NCBI RefSeq assembly: GCF_001425745.1
Contig: NZ_LMDF01000005.1
Span: forward strand, 1-64,000
DNA from: Caulobacter sp. Root343
GTDB taxonomy: Bacteria > Pseudomonadota > Alphaproteobacteria > Caulobacterales > Caulobacteraceae
Direction: 5' to 3'
DNA: 64,000 bases
Shown here: positions 18,323-27,469 of the stretch, one piece after another
Layout of the letters: each line of letters begins with the position of its first letter
Position numbering within the stretch: the first letter of the stretch is position 1
Program-made: the position numbers and the translations under genes
The notes under the pieces: model-generated
Told to the model about the DNA's origin: nothing
Seen by the model: the letters and a program-made list of their open reading frames with translations, nothing else
The model's database searches: none

Positions 18323-20317
18323 ATGCGCATCTTCCTGCTGGCCGCCGTTTCCGCGGCCGCGATCTCCGGCGCGGCTTTCGCCGCCGAAAAGCCGATGTAC
18401 GGCGCGTGGGGCGTCGACCTGACCGCCCGCGACGTCGCCGTGAAGCCGGGCGACGACTTCAACAAGTACGCCAACGGGGCCTGGGAAAAGAAGACGACGA
18501 TCCCGGCCGACCAGGCCTCGGCCGGCGTCGGCTACGACGTCTACAACCGCTCCCAGGACCAGCTGCGCACCCTGATCGAGACGGCCGACGCCTCGACCCC
18601 GATCGGCGCGCTGTACAAGAGCTTCACCGACGAGGCCAAGGTCGAGCAGGTCGACGACGCGCCGTTGAAGGCCGACCTGGCCAAGCTCGCCGCCGTCTCC
18701 AGCAAGGCCGAGCTGGCCAAGGCCCTGGGCGCGGCCCACGGCGGTTTCGGCCCGGACCTGTTCTCGCTGGACATCTACCCGGACGCCAAGAACCCCGAAC
18801 TGAACACCCTCTATATCGGCCAGTCGGGCCTGGGTCTGCCCGACCGCGACTACTATCTGACCGACGGTTTCAAGCCGCAGTTGGCCGCTTACACGGCTTT
18901 CGCCGAGCGGGCTCTGAAGATGGCCGGCTACGCCGACCCGGCCAAGTCGGCCGCCGACGTCATCGCCTTCGAGACCGCCATCGCCAAGGTCAGCTGGGCG
19001 GTCGCCGACCGCCGCGACATCGACAAGGTCTACAACCCCGTCACGATGGACGAGCTGAAGGCCTATGCTCCCGAAGTACCGTGGGCCGACTATCTGGCCG
19101 CTGCCGGCGTCACCGGACGCAGCCAGGTGGTGCTGGGCGAGAAGAGCGCCGTGCGCGACATCGCCAAGCTGTTCGCCGACACCCCGCTGGAAACCCTAAA
19201 GGCCTGGCAGACCGTGCAGGGCGTGCTGGAGATGTCGCCCTACCTCTCCAAGCGCTTCGTCGACAGCCGCTTCGACTACATCAAGGTGCTGTCGGGCCAG
19301 ACCCAACTGCGTCCCCGCTGGAAGCGCGGCGTGCAGCTGGTCGACGGCAGCCTGGGCGAGCTGGTCGGCCAGGCCTATGTCGCCAAGTACTTCCCGCCCT
19401 CGTCCAAGGCCCAGATGGTCGACCTGATCGCCAATCTGAAAACAGCCATGGCCGAGCGCATCCAGAAAGCTCCGTGGATGGCCCCCGCCACCAAGCAGGC
19501 GGCGCTGGCCAAGCTGTCGAAGATGAGCGTCATGGTCGGTTATCCCGACAAGTGGCGCGACTATTCGGGCCTGAAGCTGGACGTCACCGACCTCTACGGC
19601 AATGTCCGCCGCAGCGGCGCCTTCGAGTGGGCCTACACCCTGGGCGATCTCGGCAAGCCGGTCGACCACGGCAAGTGGGGCATGACCCCGCAGACCGTGA
19701 ACGCCTACAACGGCGGCCTGGAGAACAAGATCGTCTTCCCGGCCGGCATCCTGCAGGCCCCCTATTTCGATCCGGCCGCCGACCCGGCCGTGAACTACGG
19801 CGCGATCGGCGCGGTCATCGGCCACGAGATCAGCCACGGCTTCGACGACCAGGGCCGCAAGATCGACGACACCGGCAAGCTGCGCGACTGGTGGACGGCC
19901 GAGGACGCCAAGCGCTTCGAGGCCCAGGCCGCGGTGCTGGGCGGTCAGTACGGGACCTACGAGCCCGTGCCCGGCATGAAGATCAACCCGGCCCTGACCA
20001 TGGGCGAGAACATCGCCGACCTGGCCGGCCTGCAGGTGGCCTACGACGCCTATCACGCGGCGCTGAAGGGCAAGCCCGCGCCGGTGGTCGGCGGCATGAC
20101 CGGCGACCAGCGCTTCTTCCTGGCCTTCGCCCAGAGCTGGCAGGACAAGTCGCGCGACGACTCGCTGAAGCAGCAGATGGCCTCGGACCCGCACTCGCCG
20201 TCGAACTTCCGGGTCATCGGCCCGACGCGGAATGTCGACGCATGGTACGCGGCGTTCGGCGTCAAGCCGGGCGACAAGTTCTACCTGCCGCCGGAGAAGC
20301 GCTCGCGCATCTGGTAG
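18323..20317 (+). CDS. M13 family metallopeptidase (neprilysin-like)
   Basis: A 664-residue exported zinc endopeptidase related to PepO and neprilysin. The signal peptide covers about residues 1-21. The zinc motif HEISH is at 501-505 and the third ligand is in ENIAD (Glu562, with Asp566). NAYNGG (around 469-474) matches the substrate-binding motif NAYY/F of the family. The N-terminal helical lobe contains the usual GDDFNKYANGAW. It probably degrades peptides in the periplasm or at the surface. The length is normal for bacterial M13. Confidence 0.93.
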   Translation: MRIFLLAAVSAAAISGAAFAAEKPMYGAWGVDLTARDVAVKPGDDFNKYANGAWEKKTTIPADQASAGVGYDVYNRSQDQLRTLIETADASTPIGALYKSFTDEAKVEQVDDAPLKADLAKLAAVSSKAELAKALGAAHGGFGPDLFSLDIYPDAKNPELNTLYIGQSGLGLPDRDYYLTDGFKPQLAAYTAFAERALKMAGYADPAKSAADVIAFETAIAKVSWAVADRRDIDKVYNPVTMDELKAYAPEVPWADYLAAAGVTGRSQVVLGEKSAVRDIAKLFADTPLETLKAWQTVQGVLEMSPYLSKRFVDSRFDYIKVLSGQTQLRPRWKRGVQLVDGSLGELVGQAYVAKYFPPSSKAQMVDLIANLKTAMAERIQKAPWMAPATKQAALAKLSKMSVMVGYPDKWRDYSGLKLDVTDLYGNVRRSGAFEWAYTLGDLGKPVDHGKWGMTPQTVNAYNGGLENKIVFPAGILQAPYFDPAADPAVNYGAIGAVIGHEISHGFDDQGRKIDDTGKLRDWWTAEDAKRFEAQAAVLGGQYGTYEPVPGMKINPALTMGENIADLAGLQVAYDAYHAALKGKPAPVVGGMTGDQRFFLAFAQSWQDKSRDDSLKQQMASDPHSPSNFRVIGPTRNVDAWYAAFGVKPGDKFYLPPEKRSRIW

Positions 20318-20371
20318 GGATGACGAAGACGCTCGCGCCGTCCTTCGACGGCGCGAGCGGACGCCAGATCG

Positions 20372-20794
20372 TCAGGCGATCTTCTTGACCGGCACGTTCT
20401 CGACGTGGGTCGTCACGTAGTTGAAGCCGCCCGAGCCGTCCCATTGCTGGTCCACCGACAGGGCGGCGGTGAACTTGGCCAGGAACGAGCCGATGGCCGG
20501 CGGCGGCACGCTGTAGACGAAGTCGCCCTGCAGCGAGACCAGCTGGTGATTGGGGCCAAAGCCGGTCTGATAGATCTGCCCGGTGACGGGGAAACGGTGG
20601 TTGCCCCCAGGAATGGCCTGGGAGATCTCGGCGATGCCGGCGACGTGGCCCGAGGCGGCCTGCACCGAGAGCGCGAGATTGACGATGGGCGCGCCCGGCA
20701 GACCCGTGTTGCCGACCACCGCCTTGACGAAATAGAGACCGATCACGTCGCTGGCGGTCTTTTGGGTGTGAAGCGTACCGACTTCCGCAGTCAT
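20372..20794 (-). CDS. DUF1842-like protein
   Basis: A 140-residue all-beta-looking protein. The pattern GLYFVKAVVGNTGLPGAP, then an ITQA-like EISQAIPGG and a repeated strand region, resembles the DUF1842 family; I am moderately sure. No signal peptide, no cysteines. The start at 20794 has GGGAGGAC upstream; a longer open frame to 21337 is not coding. It is divergent from the ethanolamine genes with a 382-base gap, so the two may share a regulatory region. Function unknown. Confidence 0.65.
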   Translation of the reverse strand: MTAEVGTLHTQKTASDVIGLYFVKAVVGNTGLPGAPIVNLALSVQAASGHVAGIAEISQAIPGGNHRFPVTGQIYQTGFGPNHQLVSLQGDFVYSVPPPAIGSFLAKFTAALSVDQQWDGSGGFNYVTTHVENVPVKKIA

Positions 20795-21176
20795 TGAACG
20801 TCCTCCCGTTCGGGCGGTCCCGATGACCGGCCCGGCGGCACCTTGATCTTTCTCCCCAACCGCGCCAGATAAACCTATGCGGAAAATATTAATTTCTAAC
20901 AACTCATAAGTGCATTGAACAATCGAGTGCGCCAGAGGTCGCGCGCCGAGCCCTTGCGGCGCAAAGCTTCGGGCGTCCGCCCCGGCTTCCCCAACCCAGA
21001 GCCGCCTATAGAATAAATCGAACGACGCTCTCCCCGCTTGATCAAGGCCCAGCTTGGTTGGAGGCCTGATCAAGGAGAGGGCACGACGACGGCTTCGCGC
21101 CGCCCGCTTTGCTAGGTGTTTGCGGCCGAGCGGTTCTCGGGCCACCTTCTCGGTCGAACGCGGTTTGTGAGGGACC
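20795..21176. promoter_or_regulatory. divergent intergenic region upstream of eutB
   Basis: No gene is seen. The first 120 bases contain an AT-rich block (about 20878-20925) unusual for this genome, a likely promoter site. Two copies of TGATCAAGG (21039-21047 and 21067-21075), the first inside the palindrome CTTGATCAAG, lie 28 bases apart and could be a regulator site. I looked for a B12 riboswitch, expected for a B12-dependent enzyme, and found no B12-box-like sequence. Confidence 0.4.
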
Positions 21177-22550
21177 ATGGCCTTCGCCTCGACCATTGGC
21201 GCGACGACCTGGCGGTTCGACAGCCTGGCCGACCTGATGGCCAAGGCCTCGCCGCCGCGGTCGGGCGACGCCCTGGCCGGGATCGCCGCGACCAGCGCCC
21301 AGCAGAACGTCGCCGCCAAGCAGGCCCTGGCCGACACGCCGCTGAAGACCTTCCTGTCCGAGACCCTGGTCCCCTACGAGATCGACGACGTCACCCGCCT
21401 GATCCTGGACGGCCACGACGCGGCCGCCTTCGCGCCGGTGGCGTCCCTGACCGTTGGCGAGTTCCGCGACTGGCTACTGTCCGAGGCCGCGACGCCGGCC
21501 GCCCTCGCCCGCCTCGCGCCCGGCCTGATCCCCGAAATGGCCGCCGCCGTCAGCAAGATCATGCGCAACCAGGATCTGATCCTGGCGGCCAGCAAATGCC
21601 GGGTGACGACCAGGTTCAGGAACACCATCGGCTTGCCGGGAACCATGGCCGTCCGCCTGCAGCCCAACCACCCGACCGACGACCCGGCCGGCATCACCGC
21701 CTCGATTCTGGATGGCCTGCTGTACGGCTGCGGCGACGCGGTGATCGGCATCAATCCGGCTAGCGACAACCTCTCGGTGCTAGGCGACCTCGTGCGGCTG
21801 ATGGACGACCTGATCCAGCGGTTCGAGATCCCCACCCAGTCGTGCGTGCTGACCCACGTGACCAGCGCCGTCGAACTGATCGAGCGCGGCGCGCCGGTGG
21901 ACCTGGTGTTCCAGTCGATCGCCGGGACGCAGGCCGCCAACGCCAGCTTCGGCGTCACCCTCTCGCTGCTGCAGGAGGGGCTGGACGCGGGCCGATCGCT
22001 GAAGCGCGGAACCGTCGGCGACAACGTCATGTATTTCGAGACCGGCCAGGGCTCGGCCCTGTCGGCCGGCGCGCACCACGGCGTCGACCAGCAGACGCTC
22101 GAAGCCAGGGCCTATGGCGTCGCGCGGGCGTTCGAGCCGCTGCTGGTCAACTCCGTCGTCGGCTTCATCGGCCCCGAGTACCTGTATGACGGCAAGCAGA
22201 TCATCCGGGCCGGGCTGGAGGACCACTTCTGCGGCAAGCTGCTGGGCGCGCCGCTGGGGGTGGACGTCTGCTACACCAACCACGCCGAGGCCGATCAGGA
22301 CGACATGGACAGCTTGCTGACCCTGCTGGCCACAGCGGGGGTCACCTTCGTTATGGGCGTGCCAGGCGCTGACGACGTCATGCTGAACTACCAGTCGACC
22401 TCGTTCCACGACGCCCTCTATGTCCGCGAACTGCTGGGTTTGAAGCGCGCGCCCGAGTTCGAGGCTTGGCTGGAACGGTTGAGGATCACCGGCGCCGACG
22501 GTCGCCTGGTCCCGGCGCGCTCCAATCATCCGCTGCTGGCCAGCGCATGA
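21177..22550 (+). CDS. eutB: ethanolamine ammonia-lyase large subunit
   Basis: The 457-residue catalytic TIM-barrel subunit of adenosylcobalamin-dependent ethanolamine ammonia-lyase, which converts ethanolamine to acetaldehyde and ammonia. Conserved stretches include [25 protein letters not shown], the [20 protein letters not shown] active-site region and [14 protein letters not shown]. The ATG at 21177 follows GAGGGA. Its stop overlaps the eutC start (ATGA). No microcompartment, eutA or aldehyde dehydrogenase genes lie nearby, so the acetaldehyde must be handled elsewhere. Confidence 0.96.
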   Translation: MAFASTIGATTWRFDSLADLMAKASPPRSGDALAGIAATSAQQNVAAKQALADTPLKTFLSETLVPYEIDDVTRLILDGHDAAAFAPVASLTVGEFRDWLLSEAATPAALARLAPGLIPEMAAAVSKIMRNQDLILAASKCRVTTRFRNTIGLPGTMAVRLQPNHPTDDPAGITASILDGLLYGCGDAVIGINPASDNLSVLGDLVRLMDDLIQRFEIPTQSCVLTHVTSAVELIERGAPVDLVFQSIAGTQAANASFGVTLSLLQEGLDAGRSLKRGTVGDNVMYFETGQGSALSAGAHHGVDQQTLEARAYGVARAFEPLLVNSVVGFIGPEYLYDGKQIIRAGLEDHFCGKLLGAPLGVDVCYTNHAEADQDDMDSLLTLLATAGVTFVMGVPGADDVMLNYQSTSFHDALYVRELLGLKRAPEFEAWLERLRITGADGRLVPARSNHPLLASA

Positions 22551-23353
22551 GCCGCCTGGTCCCGCCCGATCCGTGGAGCGCACTGCGGGCCCGCACTCCC
22601 GCGCGCATCGCCATCGGCCGTTCGGGGGCCAGCCTGCCGACCCGCGAGGTGCTGGCCTTCGCCCTGGCCCACGCCCAGGCCCGCGACGCGGTGCACACGC
22701 CGTTCGAAGCCGAGGCGGTGGCGGCGGGGATCGAGGCGCTGGGCGTCGCCGCCTTGCGCATGGAGAGCGCCGCGCCGGACCGCGCCAGCTATCTGCGCCG
22801 GCCGGACCTGGGGCGCCGCCTGTCGGACGCCAGCCGTATCGCCCTGGCCAGCGCGCGAGGGCCCGCGGACCTGGCGATCGTCGTCGCCGACGGCCTGTCC
22901 AGCACGGCCGTTCACGCCCATGCCGCGCCGCTGCTCGCCGCCCTGCTGCCCCACATCGAGGCCGAGGGCTGGAGCCTGGCGCCCGTCGCCGTCGCCAGCC
23001 AGGCCCGCGTGGCCCTGGGCGACGAGGTCGGCGAGTTGTTGGGCGCACGCCTGCTGCTGCTGCTGGTCGGCGAGCGGCCCGGCCTGTCCTCGCCCGACAG
23101 CCTGGGCGCCTATCTGACGTTCCAACCGCGCGTCGGCCGCACCGACGCCGAACGCAACTGCGTCTCCAACATCCGCGCCGAGGGGCTGTCGTACGACCAA
23201 GCCGCCTTCAAGCTGGCCTGGCTGATGCGCGAGGCCCTGCGCCTGTCGGTCACCGGCGTAGCGCTGAAGGACGAGAGCGACACCGAGGGCCTGCCCAATC
23301 TCTCATCCAGCCCGTCGATCGCCCGCGATTTGGACGAACCGCGTTCGTCGTGA
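22547..23353 (+). CDS. eutC: ethanolamine ammonia-lyase small subunit
   Basis: The 268-residue B12-binding partner of EutB. Recognisable parts are [20 protein letters not shown] near the N-terminus, the central [16 protein letters not shown], and [19 protein letters not shown] near the C-terminus. It starts four bases inside the eutB end, giving coupled translation of the two subunits. The next gene, the permease, begins 108 bases on. Confidence 0.95.
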   Translation: MSRLVPPDPWSALRARTPARIAIGRSGASLPTREVLAFALAHAQARDAVHTPFEAEAVAAGIEALGVAALRMESAAPDRASYLRRPDLGRRLSDASRIALASARGPADLAIVVADGLSSTAVHAHAAPLLAALLPHIEAEGWSLAPVAVASQARVALGDEVGELLGARLLLLLVGERPGLSSPDSLGAYLTFQPRVGRTDAERNCVSNIRAEGLSYDQAAFKLAWLMREALRLSVTGVALKDESDTEGLPNLSSSPSIARDLDEPRSS

Positions 23354-23461
23354 TCAAATACTAACCGGCGGTCGGGGGCGGGCGTCGAACACGGCTTCAG
23401 GACTCGTCTCTCGACCAACGCGGGGCGCACCCTTGGCGTCGAGACCATGGAGGGACGAGTC

Positions 23462-24955
23462 ATGAGCGAACCGGCGGCGGGCGGCGGCGTTAGCTACGAG
23501 AAGGTCGACGACGGCTATTTCGAGAAACGTGGTCTCAAGCGCTATGCGGGCGTGTTCTCGCTGTGGGCGTTGGGCGTGGGGGCGGTGATCTCGGGCCAGT
23601 TCTCGGGCTGGAACCTGGGGATGGGCGTCGGCGGCTGGGGCGGCATGCTGGTCGCCACCCTGATCATCACCGTCATGTATCTGGGCCTGACCTTCTCGAT
23701 CGCCGAGATGGCGGCGGCCCAGCCGCACACCGGCGGCGCCTACTCTTTCGCCCGGTCCGCGATGGGCCCCTGGGGCGGCTTCATCACCGGCCTGTGCGAG
23801 AACGTCGAATATGTGCTGACGGCTGCCGTGGTCTGCTTCTTCATCGGCAGCTATCTGGGCGGGATCTTCGGGACGCCGGCCTGGGTCCAGCCGCTCTACT
23901 GGATTGGGGCCTATGTCGTGTTCGTCGGCCTGAATGCCGGCGGGGTGGCGATGTCGTTCCGCTTCACGGTGTTCATCACCCTGCTGGCCCTGGCCTGCCT
24001 GGCCGTGTTCTGGGTCAGCGCCTTGCCGCACGCCGACTTCGCCAAGTACGCCCTGAACGTCGGCCCCGGCGGGACCGAGCTGAAGGACGGCCACGGGCCG
24101 TTCCTGCCGGCCGGGATTGGCGGGGCCCTGGCCCAGCTGCCGTTCGCGGTCTGGCTGTTCCTGGCCATCGAGCAGCTGCCCCTGGCGGCCGAGGAATCGC
24201 ATACGCCGCAACGCGACCTGCCTAAGGGCATCATCCTGGGCATGCTGACCCTGATCGTCTCGGCCCTGCTGGTGCTGTGGCTGAACAGCTCGATCCCGGC
24301 CGGAACCTTCGCCCTGTCCAAGTCGGGCGAGCCGATCCTGGACGGCTTCCGCGCCATCTACGGCGGCTCGCTGGCCAAGGTGCTGGCGGCGGTGGCGGTG
24401 GCGGGCCTTGTGGCCAGCTTCCACGCCATCATCTTCGCCTATGGCCGGCAGATCTATTCGCTGTCGCGGGCCGGCTACTTTCCCCGCGCCCTGTCGGTGA
24501 CCCATGGCGTGCGCAAGACCCCGGACGTGGCCCTGATCACCGGCTCGCTAGCCGGCCTGGCCGTGATGCTGGTCGTGTGGTTCGGCCTCGGGGCCGAGAA
24601 GGGCGCGGCGATGATCGGCGGGACCCTGCTGAACATGGCGGTGTTCGGGGCCATGCTGTCCTATGTGGCGCAAGGCGCGTCCTACATCCTGCTGCGCCAG
24701 AAGCTCCCGAACATGGAGCGGCCCTACAAGAGCATCTTCGGCGTGGCCGGGGCCGGCGTGACGGTGATCATCTCGCTGGTGACGATCTTCTACCAGCTGA
24801 AGGACCCGGTCTATCGCGCCGGCGTCATCGGGGTGGCGATCTGGTTCGCGGTGGGCATCGCCTATTTCGCCGCGTTCGGCCGCAAGAAGCTGGTGCTGTC
24901 GCCGGAGGAGGCCTTCGCCCTCAACGGCGGCAAGGCGGCCTACGAGACGCACTGA
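23462..24955 (+). CDS. eat: ethanolamine permease (APC family)
   Basis: A 497-residue inner-membrane amino acid/polyamine/organocation transporter with about twelve segments. The N-terminal GVFSLWALGVGAVISGQFSG and the IAEMAAAQPHTGGAYSFAR region are as in proton-coupled ethanolamine permeases. Position after eutB-eutC supports ethanolamine as the substrate. GGAGGGACGAG precedes the ATG at 23462; an upstream in-frame ATG at 23447 lacks a ribosome site. The product is imported and then cleaved by EutBC for carbon and nitrogen. Confidence 0.88.
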   Translation: MSEPAAGGGVSYEKVDDGYFEKRGLKRYAGVFSLWALGVGAVISGQFSGWNLGMGVGGWGGMLVATLIITVMYLGLTFSIAEMAAAQPHTGGAYSFARSAMGPWGGFITGLCENVEYVLTAAVVCFFIGSYLGGIFGTPAWVQPLYWIGAYVVFVGLNAGGVAMSFRFTVFITLLALACLAVFWVSALPHADFAKYALNVGPGGTELKDGHGPFLPAGIGGALAQLPFAVWLFLAIEQLPLAAEESHTPQRDLPKGIILGMLTLIVSALLVLWLNSSIPAGTFALSKSGEPILDGFRAIYGGSLAKVLAAVAVAGLVASFHAIIFAYGRQIYSLSRAGYFPRALSVTHGVRKTPDVALITGSLAGLAVMLVVWFGLGAEKGAAMIGGTLLNMAVFGAMLSYVAQGASYILLRQKLPNMERPYKSIFGVAGAGVTVIISLVTIFYQLKDPVYRAGVIGVAIWFAVGIAYFAAFGRKKLVLSPEEAFALNGGKAAYETH

Positions 24956-24963
24956 TCCAAATG

Positions 24964-24988
24964 AAAAAGGCCGCCCCGTGGGGCGGCC
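24964..24988 (-). terminator. intrinsic terminator of the zeta-subunit gene
   Basis: A GGCCGCCCC/GGGGCGGCC hairpin (24969-24988) is followed on the minus strand by TTTTT (24968-24964). It lies between convergent genes. The hairpin is the exact reverse complement of the one after purC at 26492-26511. Confidence 0.7.
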
Positions 24989-25015
24989 TCGTTCGGAGCG
25001 CGTGAGAGGCGGCGG

Positions 25016-25333
25016 TTACTCGCCGGCCTTGATCTGCTCGCGGGCATGGGACAGCAGTTCGTCCATCTTCATGCGGACCTCGCCCTCGGACACCGAGACG
25101 CCCGAGCCCTTCAGGTCTTCGAAGACCTTGCGCAGCACGTCCTCGTCGCCCGGCTGTTCGAAGTCGGACTTGACCACGGCGCGCGCGTACTCCTCGACCG
25201 TCGCCAGGCCCATCAGGCCGGCCGCCCATTCGCCCAGCAGGCGGTTGCGGCGCGCGGTCGCCTTGAATTCCAGTTCGTTGTCGTGCGCGAACTTGCGTTC
25301 GAAACCCTGTTCGCGTTCGTCGAAGGTGGTCAT
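25016..25333 (-). CDS. F1Fo-ATP synthase inhibitor zeta subunit (DUF1476)
   Basis: A 105-residue helical protein of the DUF1476 family, which in Paracoccus denitrificans was identified as the zeta inhibitor subunit of the ATP synthase. The N-terminal MTTFDEREQGFERKFAHD is the conserved inhibitory start, and ARRNRLLGEWAAGLMGL is the family core. It blocks ATP hydrolysis by F1. The length is normal. The 5' side has a strong hairpin (25353-25392). Its usual neighbourhood is next to the purine genes, as here. Confidence 0.9.
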   Translation of the reverse strand: MTTFDEREQGFERKFAHDNELEFKATARRNRLLGEWAAGLMGLATVEEYARAVVKSDFEQPGDEDVLRKVFEDLKGSGVSVSEGEVRMKMDELLSHAREQIKAGE

Positions 25334-25726
25334 GAAGGCCCCAAAGTCGTCAGCCTGTCGCGGCCAGATGAACTCATCCGGCCGCGACAGGCCATAATTC
25401 TAAACATTTTGAGCATGATGGTCGCCGAAACCGGCGTCCACTTTCGGCTATCATGCTCTTACGCCGGCTGCATATCCCGTGGCGGTCTCCGCCGCAATCG
25501 GCGGATAGGCCGCAGCCGATGTTTCCGCGCCAACCATAGACCAAATAACCCTCCTGTGTTTGCGCGGTCGCGCTCATTCAGGTAGGTTCCGACGGACATT
25601 TTTTAGTGAGCGGCCTTGAGTCGAACGCCGCGCGCAGCTATCCGCCGCGCGCGCTTTTCGTTTCTCCGGGAACTTTCTTCCCGCCAGGGCCGGGCGCGCG
25701 CTTCCAGAAGGGCCTCGACGAGAGCC
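25334..25726. other. intergenic region between zeta-subunit gene and purC
   Basis: A 393-base gap with no convincing gene. It holds a perfect 13-base inverted repeat (25353-25365 and 25380-25392), an AT-rich stretch (about 25393-25410), and the 48-base palindromic element at 25411-25458. The remainder up to purC has no structure I recognise. An in-frame extension of purC to 25616 is very Arg-rich and not family-like. Confidence 0.6.
25411..25458. repeat. 48-bp palindromic element of alphaproteobacterial type
   Basis: The ends are GAGCATGAT and ATCATGCTC (perfect nine-base inverted repeat) with CGAAACCGG and CCACTTTCGG inside. This matches from memory a dispersed palindrome common in rhizobia and relatives. 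Single copy in this window. Confidence 0.6.
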
Positions 25727-26485
25727 ATGACGACCCGTCGCAAGAAGATCTACGAAGGCAAGGCCAAGATCCTGTACGAGGGGCCCGAACCGGGCACTCT
25801 GATCCAGTACTTCAAGGACGACGCGACCGCGTTCAACGCCCAGAAGAAGGCCGTGCTGGAAGGCAAGGGCGTCATCAACAATCGGATCAGCGAGTACATC
25901 ATGACTCGTCTGAACACGATCGGCGTCCAGAACCACTTCATCCGCCGCCTGAACCTGCGCGAGCAGCTGATCAAGGAAGTCGAGATCGTCCCGCTCGAGG
26001 TCGTGGTGCGCAACATCGCCGCCGGCTCGATCGCCACGCGCCTGGGGCTGACCGAAGGCCAGCCCCTGCCCCGCTCGATCATCGAGTTCTACTACAAGGA
26101 CGACAAGCTCAACGACCCCATGGTGTCGGAAGAGCACATCACCGCGTTCAACTGGGCCGCGACCCAGGAGATCGACGACATGATGGCCATGGCCCTGCGG
26201 GTGAACGACTATCTGTCGGGCCTGTTCAGCGGCGTCGGCATCACGCTGGTGGACTTCAAGATCGAGTTCGGCCGCATCTACGAGGGCGACTTCTCGCGGA
26301 TCATCCTGGCCGACGAGATCAGCCCCGACAGCTGCCGCCTCTGGGACAGCCTGACCAACGAGAAGCTGGACAAGGACCGCTTCCGCCGCGACATGGGCAA
26401 TGTCATCGAGAGCTATACCGAGGTGGCCCGCCGCCTCGGTATCATGAAGGAAATGCCGACCGTCATCCAAGGCGGCGTGCACTGA
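25727..26485 (+). CDS. purC: SAICAR synthetase (phosphoribosylaminoimidazole-succinocarboxamide synthase)
   Basis: A 252-residue ATP-dependent ligase joining CAIR and aspartate in de novo purine synthesis. The start [17 protein letters not shown] is the diagnostic PurC N-terminus. [21 protein letters not shown] strands (here [12 protein letters not shown]) and [14 protein letters not shown] are present. The ATG at 25727 sits at the family start position. purS follows 59 bases downstream, separated by two hairpins; purQ and purL are further on the same strand. Confidence 0.97.
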   Translation: MTTRRKKIYEGKAKILYEGPEPGTLIQYFKDDATAFNAQKKAVLEGKGVINNRISEYIMTRLNTIGVQNHFIRRLNLREQLIKEVEIVPLEVVVRNIAAGSIATRLGLTEGQPLPRSIIEFYYKDDKLNDPMVSEEHITAFNWAATQEIDDMMAMALRVNDYLSGLFSGVGITLVDFKIEFGRIYEGDFSRIILADEISPDSCRLWDSLTNEKLDKDRFRRDMGNVIESYTEVARRLGIMKEMPTVIQGGVH

Positions 26486-26491
26486 TCTAAG

Positions 26492-26529
26492 GGCCGCCCC
26501 ACGGGGCGGCCGCGACGCCATGGCGTCGC
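26492..26529 (+). other. two adjacent palindromes between purC and purS
   Basis: GGCCGCCCC-AC-GGGGCGGCC (26492-26511) is followed at once by the perfect 18-base palindrome GCGACGCCATGGCGTCGC (26512-26529). The purS ribosome site AGGGAGAAG starts just after. There is no T-run, so this is not a standard terminator; it may protect purC mRNA, attenuate, or set purS translation. Confidence 0.6.
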
Positions 26530-26544
26530 CAGGGAGAAGCTACA

Positions 26545-26784
26545 GTGAAAGCCACCGTCCACGTGTTCCTGAAGCCCGGCGTGCTCGACGTCCAGGGCAA
26601 GGCCGTCGAGAACGCCCTGCACGGCCTGGGCTGGCCCTCGGTGAAGGACGCCCGCGTCGGCCGCGTCATCGAGTTCGACCTGGCCGAGACCGACGCCGAG
26701 AAGGCCAAGGCCGAGGTCAAGACCATGTGTGAGAAGCTGCTGGCCAATACGGTCATCGAAAGCTACCGCATCGACGTCGCCTAG
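26545..26784 (+). CDS. purS: FGAM synthase subunit PurS
   Basis: A 79-residue small subunit that bridges PurQ and PurL in the three-part formylglycinamidine ribonucleotide synthase. The sequence KATVHVFLKPGVLDVQGKAV is the standard PurS start, here read from GTG at 26545. The C-terminus ends NTVIESYRIDV as usual. Its presence matches the small PurL (735 residues) and separate PurQ in this window. Confidence 0.95.
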   Translation: MKATVHVFLKPGVLDVQGKAVENALHGLGWPSVKDARVGRVIEFDLAETDAEKAKAEVKTMCEKLLANTVIESYRIDVA

Positions 26785-26883
26785 GCGGCGGCCCTCTCCG
26801 GGGCGGAATTTTCTCCGCCCCGCCCCTTCCGATCGCAGCTTCGCCACACAATGTTCGGCGAGATGACGAAAGGGAGACCGTCG

Positions 26884-27369
26884 ATGAGCGCGAAGTTCCA
26901 CCTGGCCGAGGTCAATGTCGGACGCCTGAGGGCGCCGATCGATCATCCCATGATCAAGGACTTCGCGGACAATCTCGACCGCATCAATGCCCTGGCGGAA
27001 TCCTCGCCGGGCTTCGTCTGGCGCCTGACGGGCGACGGCAACAACGCCACCGACCTGTCGATCGACGGCGACCCGCTCTACATCCCCAACCTGTCGGTCT
27101 GGGAAGACATCCCCTCGCTCGGCGCCTTCGTCTATCGCAGCGCCCATGTTGAGATCATGCGTCGCCGCCGCGAGTGGTTCGAGCACATGGATTTCTACAT
27201 GGCCCTCTGGTGGGTCCCGGTCGGCCATGAACCGACCGTCGAAGAGGCCCTGGAAAAGGTGGCCCTGATCGCGGCCCATGGCCCGACGCCGGCGGCCTTC
27301 ACGTTCAAGTCCCCGTTCCCGGCGCCGACGGGCGAGCCGGTGGAGCCGGAATTGGACGAGTGCGCTTAG
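26884..27369 (+). CDS. DUF3291 family protein
   Basis: A 161-residue soluble protein of the DUF3291 family, related to antibiotic-biosynthesis-monooxygenase-like ferredoxin folds. Conserved parts are FHLAEVNVGRLRAPIDHPM, NLDRINALAESSPGFVWRL, and the WWVPVGHEPTVEEA C-terminal region. The ATG at 26884 has GGGAG upstream. It stands between purS and purQ, which are adjacent in many genomes. No link to purine synthesis is known to me. Confidence 0.85.
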   Translation: MSAKFHLAEVNVGRLRAPIDHPMIKDFADNLDRINALAESSPGFVWRLTGDGNNATDLSIDGDPLYIPNLSVWEDIPSLGAFVYRSAHVEIMRRRREWFEHMDFYMALWWVPVGHEPTVEEALEKVALIAAHGPTPAAFTFKSPFPAPTGEPVEPELDECA

Positions 27370-27469
27370 GCGTTCAGAGCGCCCCCTCCGTCTCGTCGCG
27401 TATCCGCATCGTGACGGAGGGGCGTTCTAGCGCTGACATCTCGCCCGAACGGTGCTACAGGCCCGCGCC

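Noticed and set aside
20795..21176. B12 riboswitch upstream of the B12-dependent eutBC
   Set aside because: No B12 box or matching helices could be found by eye.
25374..25577. 67-residue minus-strand frame upstream of the zeta gene
   Set aside because: It runs through the 48-bp palindrome and has no ribosome site or recognisable sequence.
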